A DNA stretch of 64,000 bases, taken from Roseovarius sp. MMSF_3281. Its GTDB lineage: Bacteria > Pseudomonadota > Alphaproteobacteria > Rhodobacterales > Rhodobacteraceae. The DNA is taken from assembly GCF_030733685.1 (NCBI RefSeq), contig NZ_JASHIM010000005.1:143486-207485 (forward strand). Direction: 5' to 3'. Made by a program: the position numbers and the translations under genes. Below the pieces are notes generated by a model. The model saw only the letters and a program-made list of their open reading frames with translations. It searched no databases and was not told the DNA's origin. This document shows, one piece after another, positions 9,718 to 18,797 of this stretch. How positions within the stretch are numbered: position 1 is the first letter of the stretch; each line of letters begins with the position of its first letter.

Positions 9718-11181
9718 ATGACACTTGCCTTCGATCCTGCGAAGCTGACATTGCCGGTTAGGCATCACATCGGCGGACAGTATGTGCCTGCCCGAGAAGA
9801 GATCGCCGTGACAGCCCCGTCGAGTGGTGTCACGCTGGGCGCGGTGCCTCGCGCCGATGCGTCGGTCGTGGACCGCGCGGTCGAGGCCGCGCGCACGGCT
9901 CTGCAAACATCCGGTTGGGGACGCGCCGCGCCGCGGGATCGCTTGCGCGCGCTGCATCGGTGGGCGGACCTGTTGGAAGAGGAAGCGCCTGCGCTGGCTC
10001 GCCTGGAAGCGGTTTGTTCGTCGAGGCCCGTTTCCGATACGGTGGCCGGAGACATCCCTGTGACCGCCGAGCAAATCCGGTTCTTCGCTGAGTTCGCAGA
10101 CAAGGAATGCGACGCGCTTGCGCCCACGGCAGAGGGGAGCCTGGGCATGATCACGTCGGAGCCGCATGGCGTGGTGGGGGCCATCACGCCATGGAACTTC
10201 CCGATTTCGATGGCCGGGTGGAAACTGGGACCCGCCTTGGCCGCGGGCAACGCGGTGGTTCTGAAGCCGTCCGAGATGACGCCCTTCTCGGCGCTTTACA
10301 TGGCCGAGCTTTCGGTGCGCGCGGGTCTGCCCGCGGGGCTGATCAACGTGGTTCTGGGCGACGGGCCGGACACCGGCACGGCGATCACGGGGCATCCCGG
10401 CATCGACAAGATTTCCTTTACCGGATCGACCCGTGCCGGTGCCGCGATCATGGAAAACGTCGCGCGTACCGGGATTAAGCCGATGACGCTGGAACTGGGC
10501 GGCAAGAGCCCGATGATCGTTTTCGAGGATGCCGATCTGGACCTTGCAGCCGAATGTCTGGAGCGTGGTATCCTGCCCAATGCCGGGCAGTTCTGCGTCG
10601 CCGGTTCGCGCATGATCGTGGCGCGCGGCGTTGCCGACGCATTGGCCGAACGCCTGACGGAACGTTTCAACCGGCATGAGCCCGCGGCCACCTGGGATGC
10701 GCAATCCGGCTTTTGCCCGATTATCTCTGAGGTGCAGCTTGGCCGGATCGACAGCCTTGTTCGCGCCGCATGCGAACAAGGTGCCGAGGCACTGTGCGGC
10801 GCCGCGCGGTTTGACCGCGAGGGCAGCTATTACCAGCCTACAATCTTGGCAAACCCGACGCCGGACAACCCTGCCGTGACCGAAGAAATATTTGGTCCGG
10901 TCGCCACATTCCAGACCTTCGAGACCGAAGAGGAGGCTATCGCGATGGCTGCGCACCCGACCTATGGGCTGTGTTCCGGCATCTTCACCCGCGATCTGGC
11001 CCGTGCGCTGCGTGTGTCGCGCCAGATCGAGGCGGGCACTGTCTGGATCAACCGCTATGGCCGTTCGCGCGACCACATCCTGCCCACCGGCGGATGGAAG
11101 GCCAGCGGCCTGGGCAAGGACCTCGGGCGCGAAGCCTATACCGCCAACCGCCGCACGAAATCCGTGCTGGCAGCGATCTGA
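9718..11181 (+). CDS. NAD(P)-dependent aldehyde dehydrogenase
   Basis: A 487-residue ALDH-superfamily enzyme. Visible motifs are AITPWNFPISMAGWKLGPA (oxyanion asparagine and cofactor site), ISFTGSTRAGA, the general-base glutamate in MTLELGGKSPM, the nucleophilic cysteine in NAGQFCVAGSR, and EEIFGPVATFQTF. An AGAGG ribosome site lies 6 nt before the ATG. A gap of 122 nt separates it from the flavoprotein gene, but strand and context suggest the same operon. It probably oxidises an aldehyde released by the upstream amine dehydrogenase; the exact substrate is unknown. Confidence 0.86.
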   Translation: MTLAFDPAKLTLPVRHHIGGQYVPAREEIAVTAPSSGVTLGAVPRADASVVDRAVEAARTALQTSGWGRAAPRDRLRALHRWADLLEEEAPALARLEAVCSSRPVSDTVAGDIPVTAEQIRFFAEFADKECDALAPTAEGSLGMITSEPHGVVGAITPWNFPISMAGWKLGPALAAGNAVVLKPSEMTPFSALYMAELSVRAGLPAGLINVVLGDGPDTGTAITGHPGIDKISFTGSTRAGAAIMENVARTGIKPMTLELGGKSPMIVFEDADLDLAAECLERGILPNAGQFCVAGSRMIVARGVADALAERLTERFNRHEPAATWDAQSGFCPIISEVQLGRIDSLVRAACEQGAEALCGAARFDREGSYYQPTILANPTPDNPAVTEEIFGPVATFQTFETEEEAIAMAAHPTYGLCSGIFTRDLARALRVSRQIEAGTVWINRYGRSRDHILPTGGWKASGLGKDLGREAYTANRRTKSVLAAI

Positions 11182-11204
11182 ATGACGGACAAGAAGGACT
11201 TCTC

Positions 11205-12251
11205 ATGAGCGAACACCAGATTGCTTTGATCCCCGGCGATGGGATCGGAGTTGATGTTACGGAGGCCGCCATGAAGGTGATGCACGCCGTCGCCGAGATG
11301 GAGAATTTCACGCTGCACACCGGGACGTTCCCGTGGTCCTGCGCCTATTACCACGAGACGGGCGCGATGATGCCCGAGGACGGAATCGAGACGTTGCGCG
11401 GCTTCGACGCGATCTTTCTGGGGGCGGTCGGCTGGCCGGAGACGGTGCCGGACGCGGTCTCGCTACACGGCCTGCTGCTGCCCATACGCAAGGCATTCGA
11501 TCAATATGCCAATATCCGCCCGCACCGCCTGTTGCCGGGGGTGGAAGGCCCGTTGAAATCCGACGCGTTCGATATCCTGTGCATCCGTGAAAACACCGAA
11601 GGCGAATATTCCGGTGCGGGCGGGCGCGTGCATCAGGGACGCGAGAATGAGGTGGCTGTACAAACATCTGTTTTCACGCGGCAAGGCGTGGAGCGCATCT
11701 TGCGCTTCGGGTTCGAGCAGGCGCGCACGCGGCGCGGTCATCTCACCTCGGCCACGAAGTCGAACGCGCAGCAATATTCCATGGTCTTCTGGGATGACAT
11801 GACGCGTGCGCTTGCCGCCGAGTATCCTGACGTCAAGGTTAGCCATGTACACATAGACGCGATGGCCGCCAAGATGGTGATGAACCCCGAGGACCTGGAT
11901 GTGATCGTGGCGTCCAACCTTTTTGGCGACATTCTGACCGATCTGGGCGCGGCCATCCAGGGCGGGCTTGGCTTTGCCGCCTCGGCCAATATCTGCCCCG
12001 ACCGGTCCGCACCGTCCATGTTCGAGCCTGTGCACGGCTCGGCCCCGGACATCGCGGGCAAGGGGATTGCCAACCCCATAGCAGCCATTTGGTCAGGCGC
12101 GATGATGCTGCGTCATCTGGGCGAAGAAACAGCTGCCGACCGGGTGGAGAAGGCGATTGCCGCCACGACGGGGCAGGGCATCGGCATCCGCCCCGGCAGC
12201 CATGGCACGGACGAGATTACGACGGCTGTGATTGCCGCAATGAAAGGTTGA
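11205..12251 (+). CDS. Tartrate/isopropylmalate/isocitrate-type beta-decarboxylating dehydrogenase
   Basis: A 348-residue member of the isocitrate/isopropylmalate dehydrogenase superfamily. It begins IALIPGDGIGVDVTEAAM. CIRENTEGEYSGAGGR and the cofactor/metal segment SNLFGDILTDLGAA, followed by MFEPVHGSAPDIAGKG, are closest to the tartrate dehydrogenase/decarboxylase (TtuC/YeaU) branch, which also acts on D-malate. It would oxidise and decarboxylate a 2-hydroxy acid with NAD. The frame is open further upstream, but the ATG at 11205 gives the canonical N-terminus. It lies 23 nt after the ALDH gene and 3 nt before the next one. Confidence 0.84.
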   Translation: MSEHQIALIPGDGIGVDVTEAAMKVMHAVAEMENFTLHTGTFPWSCAYYHETGAMMPEDGIETLRGFDAIFLGAVGWPETVPDAVSLHGLLLPIRKAFDQYANIRPHRLLPGVEGPLKSDAFDILCIRENTEGEYSGAGGRVHQGRENEVAVQTSVFTRQGVERILRFGFEQARTRRGHLTSATKSNAQQYSMVFWDDMTRALAAEYPDVKVSHVHIDAMAAKMVMNPEDLDVIVASNLFGDILTDLGAAIQGGLGFAASANICPDRSAPSMFEPVHGSAPDIAGKGIANPIAAIWSGAMMLRHLGEETAADRVEKAIAATTGQGIGIRPGSHGTDEITTAVIAAMKG

Positions 12252-12254
12252 ACG

Positions 12255-13700
12255 ATGAAACTGACTGATCCCGATCTTTTCCGCCAGGCCGCGCTGATCG
12301 ATGGCGAGTGGATTGTGCGCGATGACATGCAGGTGACCAACCCCGCCACCGGTGCGGTTATGGGCACCATGCCCGACACGACCGCCGAGGAGACCGAGCG
12401 TGCCATTCTGGCGGCTGAGACGGCGATGAAGGACTGGCGCGCGCGAACCCATGCCGCGCGGGCCGACCTCTTGATGCGGTGGCACGATCTGGTGTTGGAA
12501 CATACCGAGGATCTGGCGCGTATCCTGACCGCTGAACAGGGCAAGCCGCTGGCCGAGTCCCGTGGCGAGGTGGCCTATGGCGCGTCTTTCATCCGCTGGT
12601 TCGCGGAGGAAGCGCGGCGGATCGACGGGTCGATTATACCTGCGCCGGTGCCCGGCAAGAAGATCCTGGCGATGAAGGAACCGGTGGGTGTCTGCGCGAT
12701 CATCACGCCCTGGAATTTCCCCATCGCGATGATCACCCGCAAGGTGGCGCCCGGTCTGGCCGTGGGATGCACCATGGTGGTCAAACCGTCTGACTTCACG
12801 CCATATTCCGCGCTTGCGGTGGCGGTCCTCGCCGAGCGCGCCGGTATTCCCAAGGGTGTGCTGAACGTCCTCACGGGGCGGCCGGAAGAGATCGGCCGGA
12901 CGCTGACTGCCTCGCCCGTAGTGCGCAAGCTGTCCTTTACCGGCTCAACCCGGGTGGGCGCGCTTCTGGCCGAACAATGCGCGCCGACGCTCAAGAAGCT
13001 GTCACTGGAGCTGGGCGGGAACGCCCCGTTCATCATTTTCGACGATGCCGATCTCGATGCGGCGGTCGAGGGCGCAATGCTCTCGAAGTTTCGCAACGGC
13101 GGGCAGACCTGTGTCTGCGCGAACCGCATACTCGTGCAGGCAGGTATACATGATGCGTTCGTTGCGGCACTGTCCAAGCGTGTGGACGCCCTCAACGTTG
13201 GACCGGGCGATGCCGACGGCACCGACGTGGGGCCGATGATCAACGAGGCCGCAATCGGCAAGATCACTACCCATGTCGAGGATGCCCTGTCCAAGGGTGC
13301 GCGACGCAGCACCGCCGTGCGCGAGCTGGAAACGCAATACGCCGATCCGATGGTCCTGACCGGCGCCACGACGGACATGCAGCTTGCCAGCGAAGAAACT
13401 TTCGGACCCGTCGCGCCGATCTTCCGCTTTGACACCGAGGACGAGGCGATCGCATCTGCCAACGGCACGCCCTTTGGGCTTGCGGCCTATTTCTACACGC
13501 GCGACTTGGCGCGTGCGTTCCGCGTGGGCGAGGCGCTGGAATTCGGTATCGTGGCGCTGAACACCGGGGTAGTCAGCCATGCCGAAAGCCCATTCGGCGG
13601 CGTCAAGGCATCGGGGCTCGGCCGCGAAGGGGCGCGTGAAGGGGTCGAAGAATATCTCGAGATCAAGGCGTTTCACGTGGGCGGACTTGCCGGTTCCTGA
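12255..13700 (+). CDS. NAD(P)-dependent succinate-semialdehyde dehydrogenase-like ALDH (GabD-type)
   Basis: A 481-residue ALDH with GabD-like signatures: the CAIITPWNFPIAMITRKVAP region, LSFTGSTRVGALL, the catalytic glutamate in LSLELGGNAPFI, the catalytic cysteine in NGGQTCVCANR, and SPFGGVKASGLGREG near the end. GabD enzymes convert succinate or glutarate semialdehyde to the diacid for the TCA cycle. It is the last gene of the hyuA operon, 3 nt behind the previous gene, with an AAAGG ribosome site. Two different ALDHs in one operon suggest two aldehyde steps or two substrates. Confidence 0.84.
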   Translation: MKLTDPDLFRQAALIDGEWIVRDDMQVTNPATGAVMGTMPDTTAEETERAILAAETAMKDWRARTHAARADLLMRWHDLVLEHTEDLARILTAEQGKPLAESRGEVAYGASFIRWFAEEARRIDGSIIPAPVPGKKILAMKEPVGVCAIITPWNFPIAMITRKVAPGLAVGCTMVVKPSDFTPYSALAVAVLAERAGIPKGVLNVLTGRPEEIGRTLTASPVVRKLSFTGSTRVGALLAEQCAPTLKKLSLELGGNAPFIIFDDADLDAAVEGAMLSKFRNGGQTCVCANRILVQAGIHDAFVAALSKRVDALNVGPGDADGTDVGPMINEAAIGKITTHVEDALSKGARRSTAVRELETQYADPMVLTGATTDMQLASEETFGPVAPIFRFDTEDEAIASANGTPFGLAAYFYTRDLARAFRVGEALEFGIVALNTGVVSHAESPFGGVKASGLGREGAREGVEEYLEIKAFHVGGLAGS

Positions 13701-13747
13701 CCGGAACTCAGGCGGAGGGCGTGGATCGCTCGCCGCGCGATCGCCTG

Positions 13748-14115
13748 TTAAAGCCCTACGGTGTGGAGCATTTCGTAGCAGAACGTCATCGAGCGTACCG
13801 CGATGGCGCGCATCGGATAGAAAGGTATCTTCGGGATACCTTCACGGGCATTCAGGCCTAGGTCGTGCGGCTGGCCATCGAAGGTCAGCGAGACCTGGCC
13901 GGACCAGCGATAGGCAATGGGTATGTCTGCCAGATCGGGAAAAATCTTGTTCATAGCATGCTCAAGCCAGCGGAACGCGGCAGGGGAATCGACGGCCCCC
14001 AGCGTGCCGCGACCGCCGAACACCACGCGCCCGTCGACCTTGCGGAACCAGCGCATGATGCGCTGGAACGGCATTGCCGACTTGACGGCAATGCCCTGTG
14101 ACGGTCCCCAAGGGT
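13748..14115 (-). pseudogene. Remnant of a DAO-family FAD oxidoreductase (gamma-glutamylputrescine-oxidase-like C-terminus)
   Basis: The reverse strand encodes VDGRVVFGGRGTLGAVDSP, AAFRWLEHAMNKIFPDL, and YRWSGQVSLTFDGQPH, all typical of the C-terminal third of DAO-type oxidases. Right after QPH the sequence jumps to EGIPKIPFYPMRAIAVRSMT, which looks like the extreme C-terminus of the same family. The flavin-contacting glycine-rich segment normally found between is missing. In-frame homology starts near 14115 and a stop codon lies upstream at 14126, so the N-terminal two thirds are gone. A dead gene with both a 5-prime truncation and an internal deletion. Confidence 0.72.
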
Positions 14116-14123
14116 GATTTTCT

Positions 14124-14430
14124 CAGGCGGTCATTTCAAGCGCATAATCGTGCCACAGGTCGAAGGCATCGAACCTTGCGTAGCGGTATGAGACGGTGGA
14201 GGGGCGGTAGCGTCGGGGTCTGAACATGGTGTTGATTTGATCGGGACGACGACTTCGTCTAGATGCCATCTGCCTGCAGCGGTGGGACGGTCACGCTTTA
14301 TGCAATCGGCGAAATGCCGGCCAAATAGGTTCACCCATTTGCACACAGTTTCCCGGCTGACGGTTACACCTCGTTCAGCTAACAGGTCCTCGACGTCCGC
14401 CGTGCTAGGCGCGGCATCTCAGCTGGTATT
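14124..14430 (-). pseudogene. IS6-family transposase remnant, deleted and frameshifted
   Basis: On the reverse strand, DVEDLLAERGVTVSRETV then CKWVNLFGRHFADCIK and GRWHLDEVVVPI match the N-terminal half of an IS6-type DDE transposase, including the first catalytic aspartate in WHLDEV. Just after VVVPI the recognisable frame is lost; the second aspartate and the glutamate of the DDE triad are absent. In another frame, a protein-like tail (FRPRRYR, then FDAFDLWHDYALEMTA) runs to a TGA at 14124; I cannot assign it. An in-frame TGA also lies upstream of the start of homology. The element is inactive. Confidence 0.65.
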
Positions 14431-14440
14431 CTCATGATAA

Positions 14441-14596
14441 AGCGCTAGACGTATCAAGATACGGCAGCAAGTTGGCAATGCCCGCGCGACTGCTACGAGG
14501 GATCTAAAAGAACTTGTCGAGATTGGAGCCCTGACGCGCACAGGCGAACGCCGATACACGCGTTACTGGCTGAATCTTGAAGACATCGGCGGGTAG
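14441..14596 (+). pseudogene. C-terminal fragment of a Fic-like protein (winged-helix tail)
   Basis: Read forward from 14441 to the TAG at 14594-14596, the sequence gives QQVGNARATATRDLKELVEI then GALTRTGERRYTRYWLNL, the usual C-terminal helix-turn-helix tail of Fic-family (AMPylator-like) proteins. A TAA lies immediately upstream in frame and no Fic core (HPFxxGNGR) is visible nearby. This is a stranded end of a gene, presumably truncated by the insertions to its left. Confidence 0.6.
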
Positions 14597-15087
14597 TGCA
14601 TCGTCGGCAGATCCGGCGGTAAGCGGTCTTTCTCTGCGCGACCAACCTATGGCGTGATTGCGGAATTTCCGGACCTTCGGATTCACCAAGCAGGCCTTGA
14701 TTTTAAGACAGTGGTGATCGTCAGCTTAGCGTGTTCGTAGAGAATTTCTTTAAAAGAGGAACGTGGAAAATCAGACCCGAAGAGGCGATTGCCAGCCTCA
14801 AGAATGATTAATCGCACAAAAGTTAAGATCGCGAGTGCGGAAATATCTGCCTGGACTTTAAGTAAGACCTGAACAGGTAAAAGAAATTGGGCCTTTCCGG
14901 CGAATACTGAAACAGAAAGCTTTACAAGAAGCGCGGCACGATCTTGTTGTTCTCTGCAAAAGCCACGCTTGGTATCGGCCAGCCAATTCGTCTGGCCGAT
15001 ACCGCGATTTTCTGCGTCAACGTTGGCCGGTGGCGCCATGAACGTTCATGGCACCCAAGACCTGTGACCTGCTGCTGGCAGTTCTAC
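14597..15087. other. Non-coding interval with low-GC centre and two palindromes
   Basis: No gene is supported here. The middle (about 14700-14940) is clearly more AT-rich than its surroundings, suggesting foreign or decayed DNA. A reading frame of 118 codons on the reverse strand (14683-15039) has no family feature I recognise. Two inverted repeats lie at the right side: GGTATCGGCCAG at 14971-14982 pairing with 14992-15003, and an 18-bp palindrome around CCATGAACGTTCATGG at 15035-15052. Both are downstream of the adenosine kinase gene on its strand and could help end or protect the betaine-operon transcript. Confidence 0.5.
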
Positions 15088-16080
15088 TCAGGCCGCCGGC
15101 AAGGCGATCGCCTTGGCTGCGTCACCGTCGCGCGCACCGTAGTGGACCAACACCCGGGCTGCGTGTTCCGCACCGAGCTTGCCAGCCTCTTGAACCGGCA
15201 AGCCGCGGGCCAATGCCGACAGGAAACCGCTGGCATAGGCATCCCCGGCGCCGGTGCTGTCTACGACGCGAGGCACGTCAGCCGCCGGGATGTGGTGGCG
15301 ACCGTCGGCATCGGCGACAATGGAGCCCTTGTCGTGCTCGGTCACTGCAGCGACCGAGACCCGCGTCATTGCCCAGCCAAGTGCCGCGTCCGCGCCGTCG
15401 CACCCCGCCAGCGCGGCCACCTCGGCCTGATTGCCGACAAGGATGTCGACATGGCGCGAGACGAAGTTGCGCATGACGTCTATGTTGCGCTCGACGCAGC
15501 CAGCATCCGACGGTGTCAGCGCCACCTTCGCCCCGGCGGCCTGCGCCGCTACGGCCAAGCGTTCGATCACCGCCGCGCCATGCGGGGCGTCCCATATATA
15601 GCCTTCGATAAACAGGATATCGAACTCTTCGGGCAAGGCCGCGAGCGCCTCCGGGGGCATCAGCGTGGTCGCCGCTCCCAGGTAGGTGCTCATGGTGCGC
15701 TCGCCGTCCGGCGTGACCAGCACGACGCAGCGGCCCGTGCCGTGATCGTCGTTCTGTGCCACGGCAACCGGTGCCGCCAGCCCCATGCCCGACATTTCCT
15801 CGCAGAAGGCATCGCCGAGATCATCATTGGCCACCTTGCCCAGGTAGGTGCCCCGGACAGGCGTGTCGGCCAGATGCGCGATGGAGTTGGCCACCGATCC
15901 GCCGGACTGGCGGATACCGGGGCCGACATCCTCGAAAAGGGCGTGGGCCGCGTCGGCATCCACCAGGTGCATGCCTCCCGGGGTCAGCCCGTGCCGCGTG
16001 ACGACATCGGGCTCGACCGCGGCGACGACATCGACCAGCGCGTTGCCCAAACCCACGATATGCGGTGTTCGTTCGGTCAT
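15088..16080 (-). CDS. Adenosine kinase (PfkB-family carbohydrate kinase)
   Basis: A 330-residue PfkB-family kinase. It shows the N-terminal GLGNALVDVVA, the GGSVANSIAHLA substrate loop, and the C-terminal signature DSTGAGDAYASGFLSALA containing the catalytic aspartate in GAGD. This length and pattern fit bacterial adenosine kinase. In this operon it would phosphorylate adenosine released by AhcY to AMP, pulling S-adenosylhomocysteine hydrolysis forward. The ATG at 16080 follows a GAGGAG ribosome site. It is the last gene of the betaine/methyl-cycle operon, 10 nt after ahcY. Substrate assignment rests on family pattern plus context. Confidence 0.85.
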   Translation of the reverse strand: MTERTPHIVGLGNALVDVVAAVEPDVVTRHGLTPGGMHLVDADAAHALFEDVGPGIRQSGGSVANSIAHLADTPVRGTYLGKVANDDLGDAFCEEMSGMGLAAPVAVAQNDDHGTGRCVVLVTPDGERTMSTYLGAATTLMPPEALAALPEEFDILFIEGYIWDAPHGAAVIERLAVAAQAAGAKVALTPSDAGCVERNIDVMRNFVSRHVDILVGNQAEVAALAGCDGADAALGWAMTRVSVAAVTEHDKGSIVADADGRHHIPAADVPRVVDSTGAGDAYASGFLSALARGLPVQEAGKLGAEHAARVLVHYGARDGDAAKAIALPAA

Positions 16081-16090
16081 GTCTCGCTCC

Positions 16091-17506
16091 TCAATAACGG
16101 TAGTGTTCCGGCTTGTACGGCCCCTCGGGCTGCACGCCGATATAGGCCGCCTGTTCAGGGTCAAGCGGGGTCAATTTCACGCCGATCCGGTCAAGGTGCA
16201 GCCGGGCCACCTTTTCATCCAGGTGCTTGGGCAGGATATAAACCTCGTTCTTGTACTGCTCACCGCGCTGCCACAGCTCGATCTGCGCCAGAACCTGGTT
16301 GGTAAAGCTGGCCGACATCACGAAGGACGGGTGCCCGGTGGCGTTACCAAGGTTCAAAAGGCGCCCCTCCGACAACAGGATGATCCGGTTGCCCGAGGGC
16401 AGTTCGATCATGTCGACCTGTTCCTTGATGTTGGTCCACTTGTGGTTCTTCAGGCTGGCCACCTGAATTTCATTGTCGAAGTGGCCGATATTGCCGACGA
16501 TCGCCATATCCTTCATCTCGCGCATATGCTCGATGCGGATCACGTCCTTGTTGCCGGTGGTGGTCACGAAGATGTCGGCGGTGCTGACCACGTCTTCCAG
16601 GGTCGTCACCTCAAAGCCATCCATGGCCGCTTGAAGCGCACAGATCGGATCGACTTCCGTGACCAAGACCCGGGCGCCTGCACCCTTGAGCGAGGCGGCC
16701 GAGCCTTTGCCCACGTCGCCATAGCCCATGACCACGGCAACCTTGCCGGCCATCATGGTATCGGTGGCGCGGCGGATGCCATCGACAAGGCTTTCCTTGC
16801 AGCCGTACTTGTTGTCGAACTTCGACTTGGTGACGCTGTCATTCACGTTGATCGCGGGGAACGGCAGTTGCCCTTCCTGCATCATCTTGTAAAGGCGATG
16901 CACGCCGGTCGTCGTTTCCTCGCTGACGCCCTTGATCATGTCGCGCTGCTTGGTGAACCAGCCGGGGCTTTCGGCCATGCGCTTCTTGATCTGCGCGAAC
17001 AGGCACTCCTCCTCCTCAGAGGTCGGCGTCTCGATCAGCCCGGTTTCACCGGCCTCGACCCGTGCGCCGATCAGGATATAGAGCGTGGCGTCGCCGCCAT
17101 CGTCCAGGATCATGTTGGCGCCGCCGTCTTCGAACTGGAAAATGCGGTCGCAATAATCCCAGTATTCTTCCAGCGTCTCGCCCTTGACCGCGAAGACCGG
17201 CGTGCCGCCCTCGGCGATCACGGCCGCGGCGTGGTCCTGGGTGGAAAAGATGTTGCACGAGGCCCAGCGGACCTCCGCGCCCAGCGCCACCAGCGTTTCG
17301 ATCAGGCAGGCGGTCTGGATCGTCATGTGCAACGACCCCGCGATGCGCGCGCCCTTGAGCGGCTTGTCTTGCCCGTATTCCTCGCGCAGGGCCATAAGGC
17401 CCGGCATCTCGGTCTCGGCGATGTCCAGCTCCTTGCGGCCGAAACCGGCAAGAGCGATGTCACGGATCGCGCTGTCCGCGGGACTGACACTCTCTGGCTT
17501 GTTCAT
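16091..17506 (-). CDS. ahcY: Adenosylhomocysteinase (S-adenosylhomocysteine hydrolase)
   Basis: A 471-residue AhcY. Evident motifs are [20 protein letters not shown], the [13 protein letters not shown] region, [16 protein letters not shown], and the NAD-binding [16 protein letters not shown]; the C-terminus ends KPEHYRY as in the family. It hydrolyses S-adenosylhomocysteine to homocysteine and adenosine, removing the product inhibitor of the methyltransferases. The ATG at 17506 gives the standard N-terminus; the frame is open upstream but not family-like. It lies 34 nt after metK and 10 nt before the adenosine kinase. Confidence 0.96.
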   Translation of the reverse strand: MNKPESVSPADSAIRDIALAGFGRKELDIAETEMPGLMALREEYGQDKPLKGARIAGSLHMTIQTACLIETLVALGAEVRWASCNIFSTQDHAAAVIAEGGTPVFAVKGETLEEYWDYCDRIFQFEDGGANMILDDGGDATLYILIGARVEAGETGLIETPTSEEEECLFAQIKKRMAESPGWFTKQRDMIKGVSEETTTGVHRLYKMMQEGQLPFPAINVNDSVTKSKFDNKYGCKESLVDGIRRATDTMMAGKVAVVMGYGDVGKGSAASLKGAGARVLVTEVDPICALQAAMDGFEVTTLEDVVSTADIFVTTTGNKDVIRIEHMREMKDMAIVGNIGHFDNEIQVASLKNHKWTNIKEQVDMIELPSGNRIILLSEGRLLNLGNATGHPSFVMSASFTNQVLAQIELWQRGEQYKNEVYILPKHLDEKVARLHLDRIGVKLTPLDPEQAAYIGVQPEGPYKPEHYRY

Positions 17507-17540
17507 GTCGCGTTTCCTTTCTTGGTTCTGGTGTTTCGGA

Positions 17541-18731
17541 TCATTCTGCTGCGGCGGATACGCCGAAGGTGCGGGCCAGTTCATTGGCCAGATCCGTGCG
17601 TTCCCAGCTGAATCCGCCCTCATCGTCCGGGACGCGCCCGAAGTGGCCATAAGCGGCGGTGCGGGCATAGACCGGCTTCAACAGGCCCAGGTGCTCGCGG
17701 ATGCCGCGCGGGGTTAGGCGCACCATTTCGCGCAGGGTGCTGGCCAGCTTGGATTCGTCGACCCGGCCCGTGCCCAGCGTGTCGACATAGATGGCGACCG
17801 GCTCGGGCACGCCAATGGCATAGGCCAACTGGATCTGGCACTTGTCGGCCAGTCCGGCAGCGACGACGTTCTTGGCCATGTAGCGCGAGATATAGGCCGC
17901 CGAGCGGTCCACCTTGGTCGGGTCCTTGCCGGAAAACGCGCCACCGCCATGCGGGGCCGCGCCACCATAAGTATCGACGATGATCTTGCGGCCGGTAAGG
18001 CCCGCGTCACCGTCCGGGCCGCCAATGACGAAATTGCCGGTCGGGTTGACGATGATCTTGTCCTGCGACGGCAGGGCCCAGCCCTCTTCCTTGAAGCAGT
18101 CAGTGATGTAGGGCTCGACCAGCGCGCGCACGTCGTCCTGGCTCAGTCCTTCGGCATGCTGGGTCGAGACGACCACTGTGTCGAGGCCGACCGGTTTGCC
18201 GTTCTGGTATTTCAGCGTGACCTGGCTCTTGGCGTCGGGGCCGAATTTCGGCTGCTTTCCCGATTTGCGGTCCTCGGCCATCGTGCGCAGGATATTGTGC
18301 GCGAACTGGATCGGGGCCGGCATCAGCTCTTCGGTCTCGTTGCAGGCATAGCCGAACATGATGCCCTGATCGCCGGCACCTTCCTCGCCTTTTTCGCCCT
18401 CGTCGACACCCATGGCGATATCCGCCGATTGCGCGTGCAGGCGGCAGATGATCTCGGCATCCTTCCAGGAAAAGCCTTGCTGCTCATAGCCGATATCGCG
18501 GATCGCGTCGCGGGCGATCTGCTCGACATCCTTCAGCACGCTCTCCGGCCCGCGCACCTCGCCAGCGATGGTGACGTGGTCGGTGGTGGCCAGTGTCTCG
18601 CAGGCCACGCGCGATTGCGGGTCAGCGGCGAGATAGGCATCCAGTACCGCGTCCGAAATCCGGTCGCAGACCTTGTCGGGGTGCCCCTCGGACACCGATT
18701 CACTGGTGAATAGCCATGACTTGTCGCTCAT
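17541..18731 (-). CDS. metK: S-adenosylmethionine synthetase
   Basis: A 396-residue MetK, normal family length. It begins [20 protein letters not shown]. The phosphate-binding [19 protein letters not shown] and [14 protein letters not shown] are intact. It makes SAM from methionine and ATP. I use the ATG at 18731, preceded by AAAGGA; a GTG 18 nt upstream in frame is less likely. A 66-nt gap to metH contains a terminator-like hairpin (18774-18792), so metK and the genes after it may be partly uncoupled from the upstream part. It supplies the methyl donor for the methyltransferase encoded at 23493-25184. Confidence 0.96.
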   Translation of the reverse strand: MSDKSWLFTSESVSEGHPDKVCDRISDAVLDAYLAADPQSRVACETLATTDHVTIAGEVRGPESVLKDVEQIARDAIRDIGYEQQGFSWKDAEIICRLHAQSADIAMGVDEGEKGEEGAGDQGIMFGYACNETEELMPAPIQFAHNILRTMAEDRKSGKQPKFGPDAKSQVTLKYQNGKPVGLDTVVVSTQHAEGLSQDDVRALVEPYITDCFKEEGWALPSQDKIIVNPTGNFVIGGPDGDAGLTGRKIIVDTYGGAAPHGGGAFSGKDPTKVDRSAAYISRYMAKNVVAAGLADKCQIQLAYAIGVPEPVAIYVDTLGTGRVDESKLASTLREMVRLTPRGIREHLGLLKPVYARTAAYGHFGRVPDDEGGFSWERTDLANELARTFGVSAAAE

Positions 18732-18773
18732 AATTGGTCCTTTCTCCACTGTCGTGGGGTTGGGTCGCTTTTG

Positions 18774-18792
18774 GCAAAAATCGAATTTTTGC
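18774..18792 (-). terminator. Terminator-like hairpin between metH and metK
   Basis: A perfect 8-bp inverted repeat, GCAAAAAT / ATTTTTGC with loop CGA, starts 5 nt past the metH stop. The run of five T lies in the 3-prime arm of the stem, not after it, so it may be only a partial terminator. It could lower expression of metK-ahcY-adenosine kinase relative to the front of the operon, or end a separate transcript. Confidence 0.5.
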
Positions 18793-18797
18793 GGGGG

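Noticed and set aside
14683..15039. A 118-codon reverse frame in the low-GC interval
   Set aside because: No recognisable domain, no clear ribosome site, and it runs through palindromes in a region of gene debris.
15848..17611. A 587-codon forward frame across adenosine kinase and ahcY
   Set aside because: It spans two well-supported genes on the reverse strand and has no recognisable domain.
18732..18797. SAM/SAH riboswitch in front of metK, as known in Rhodobacterales
   Set aside because: The 66-nt gap holds a terminator-like hairpin but not the conserved core of that motif.
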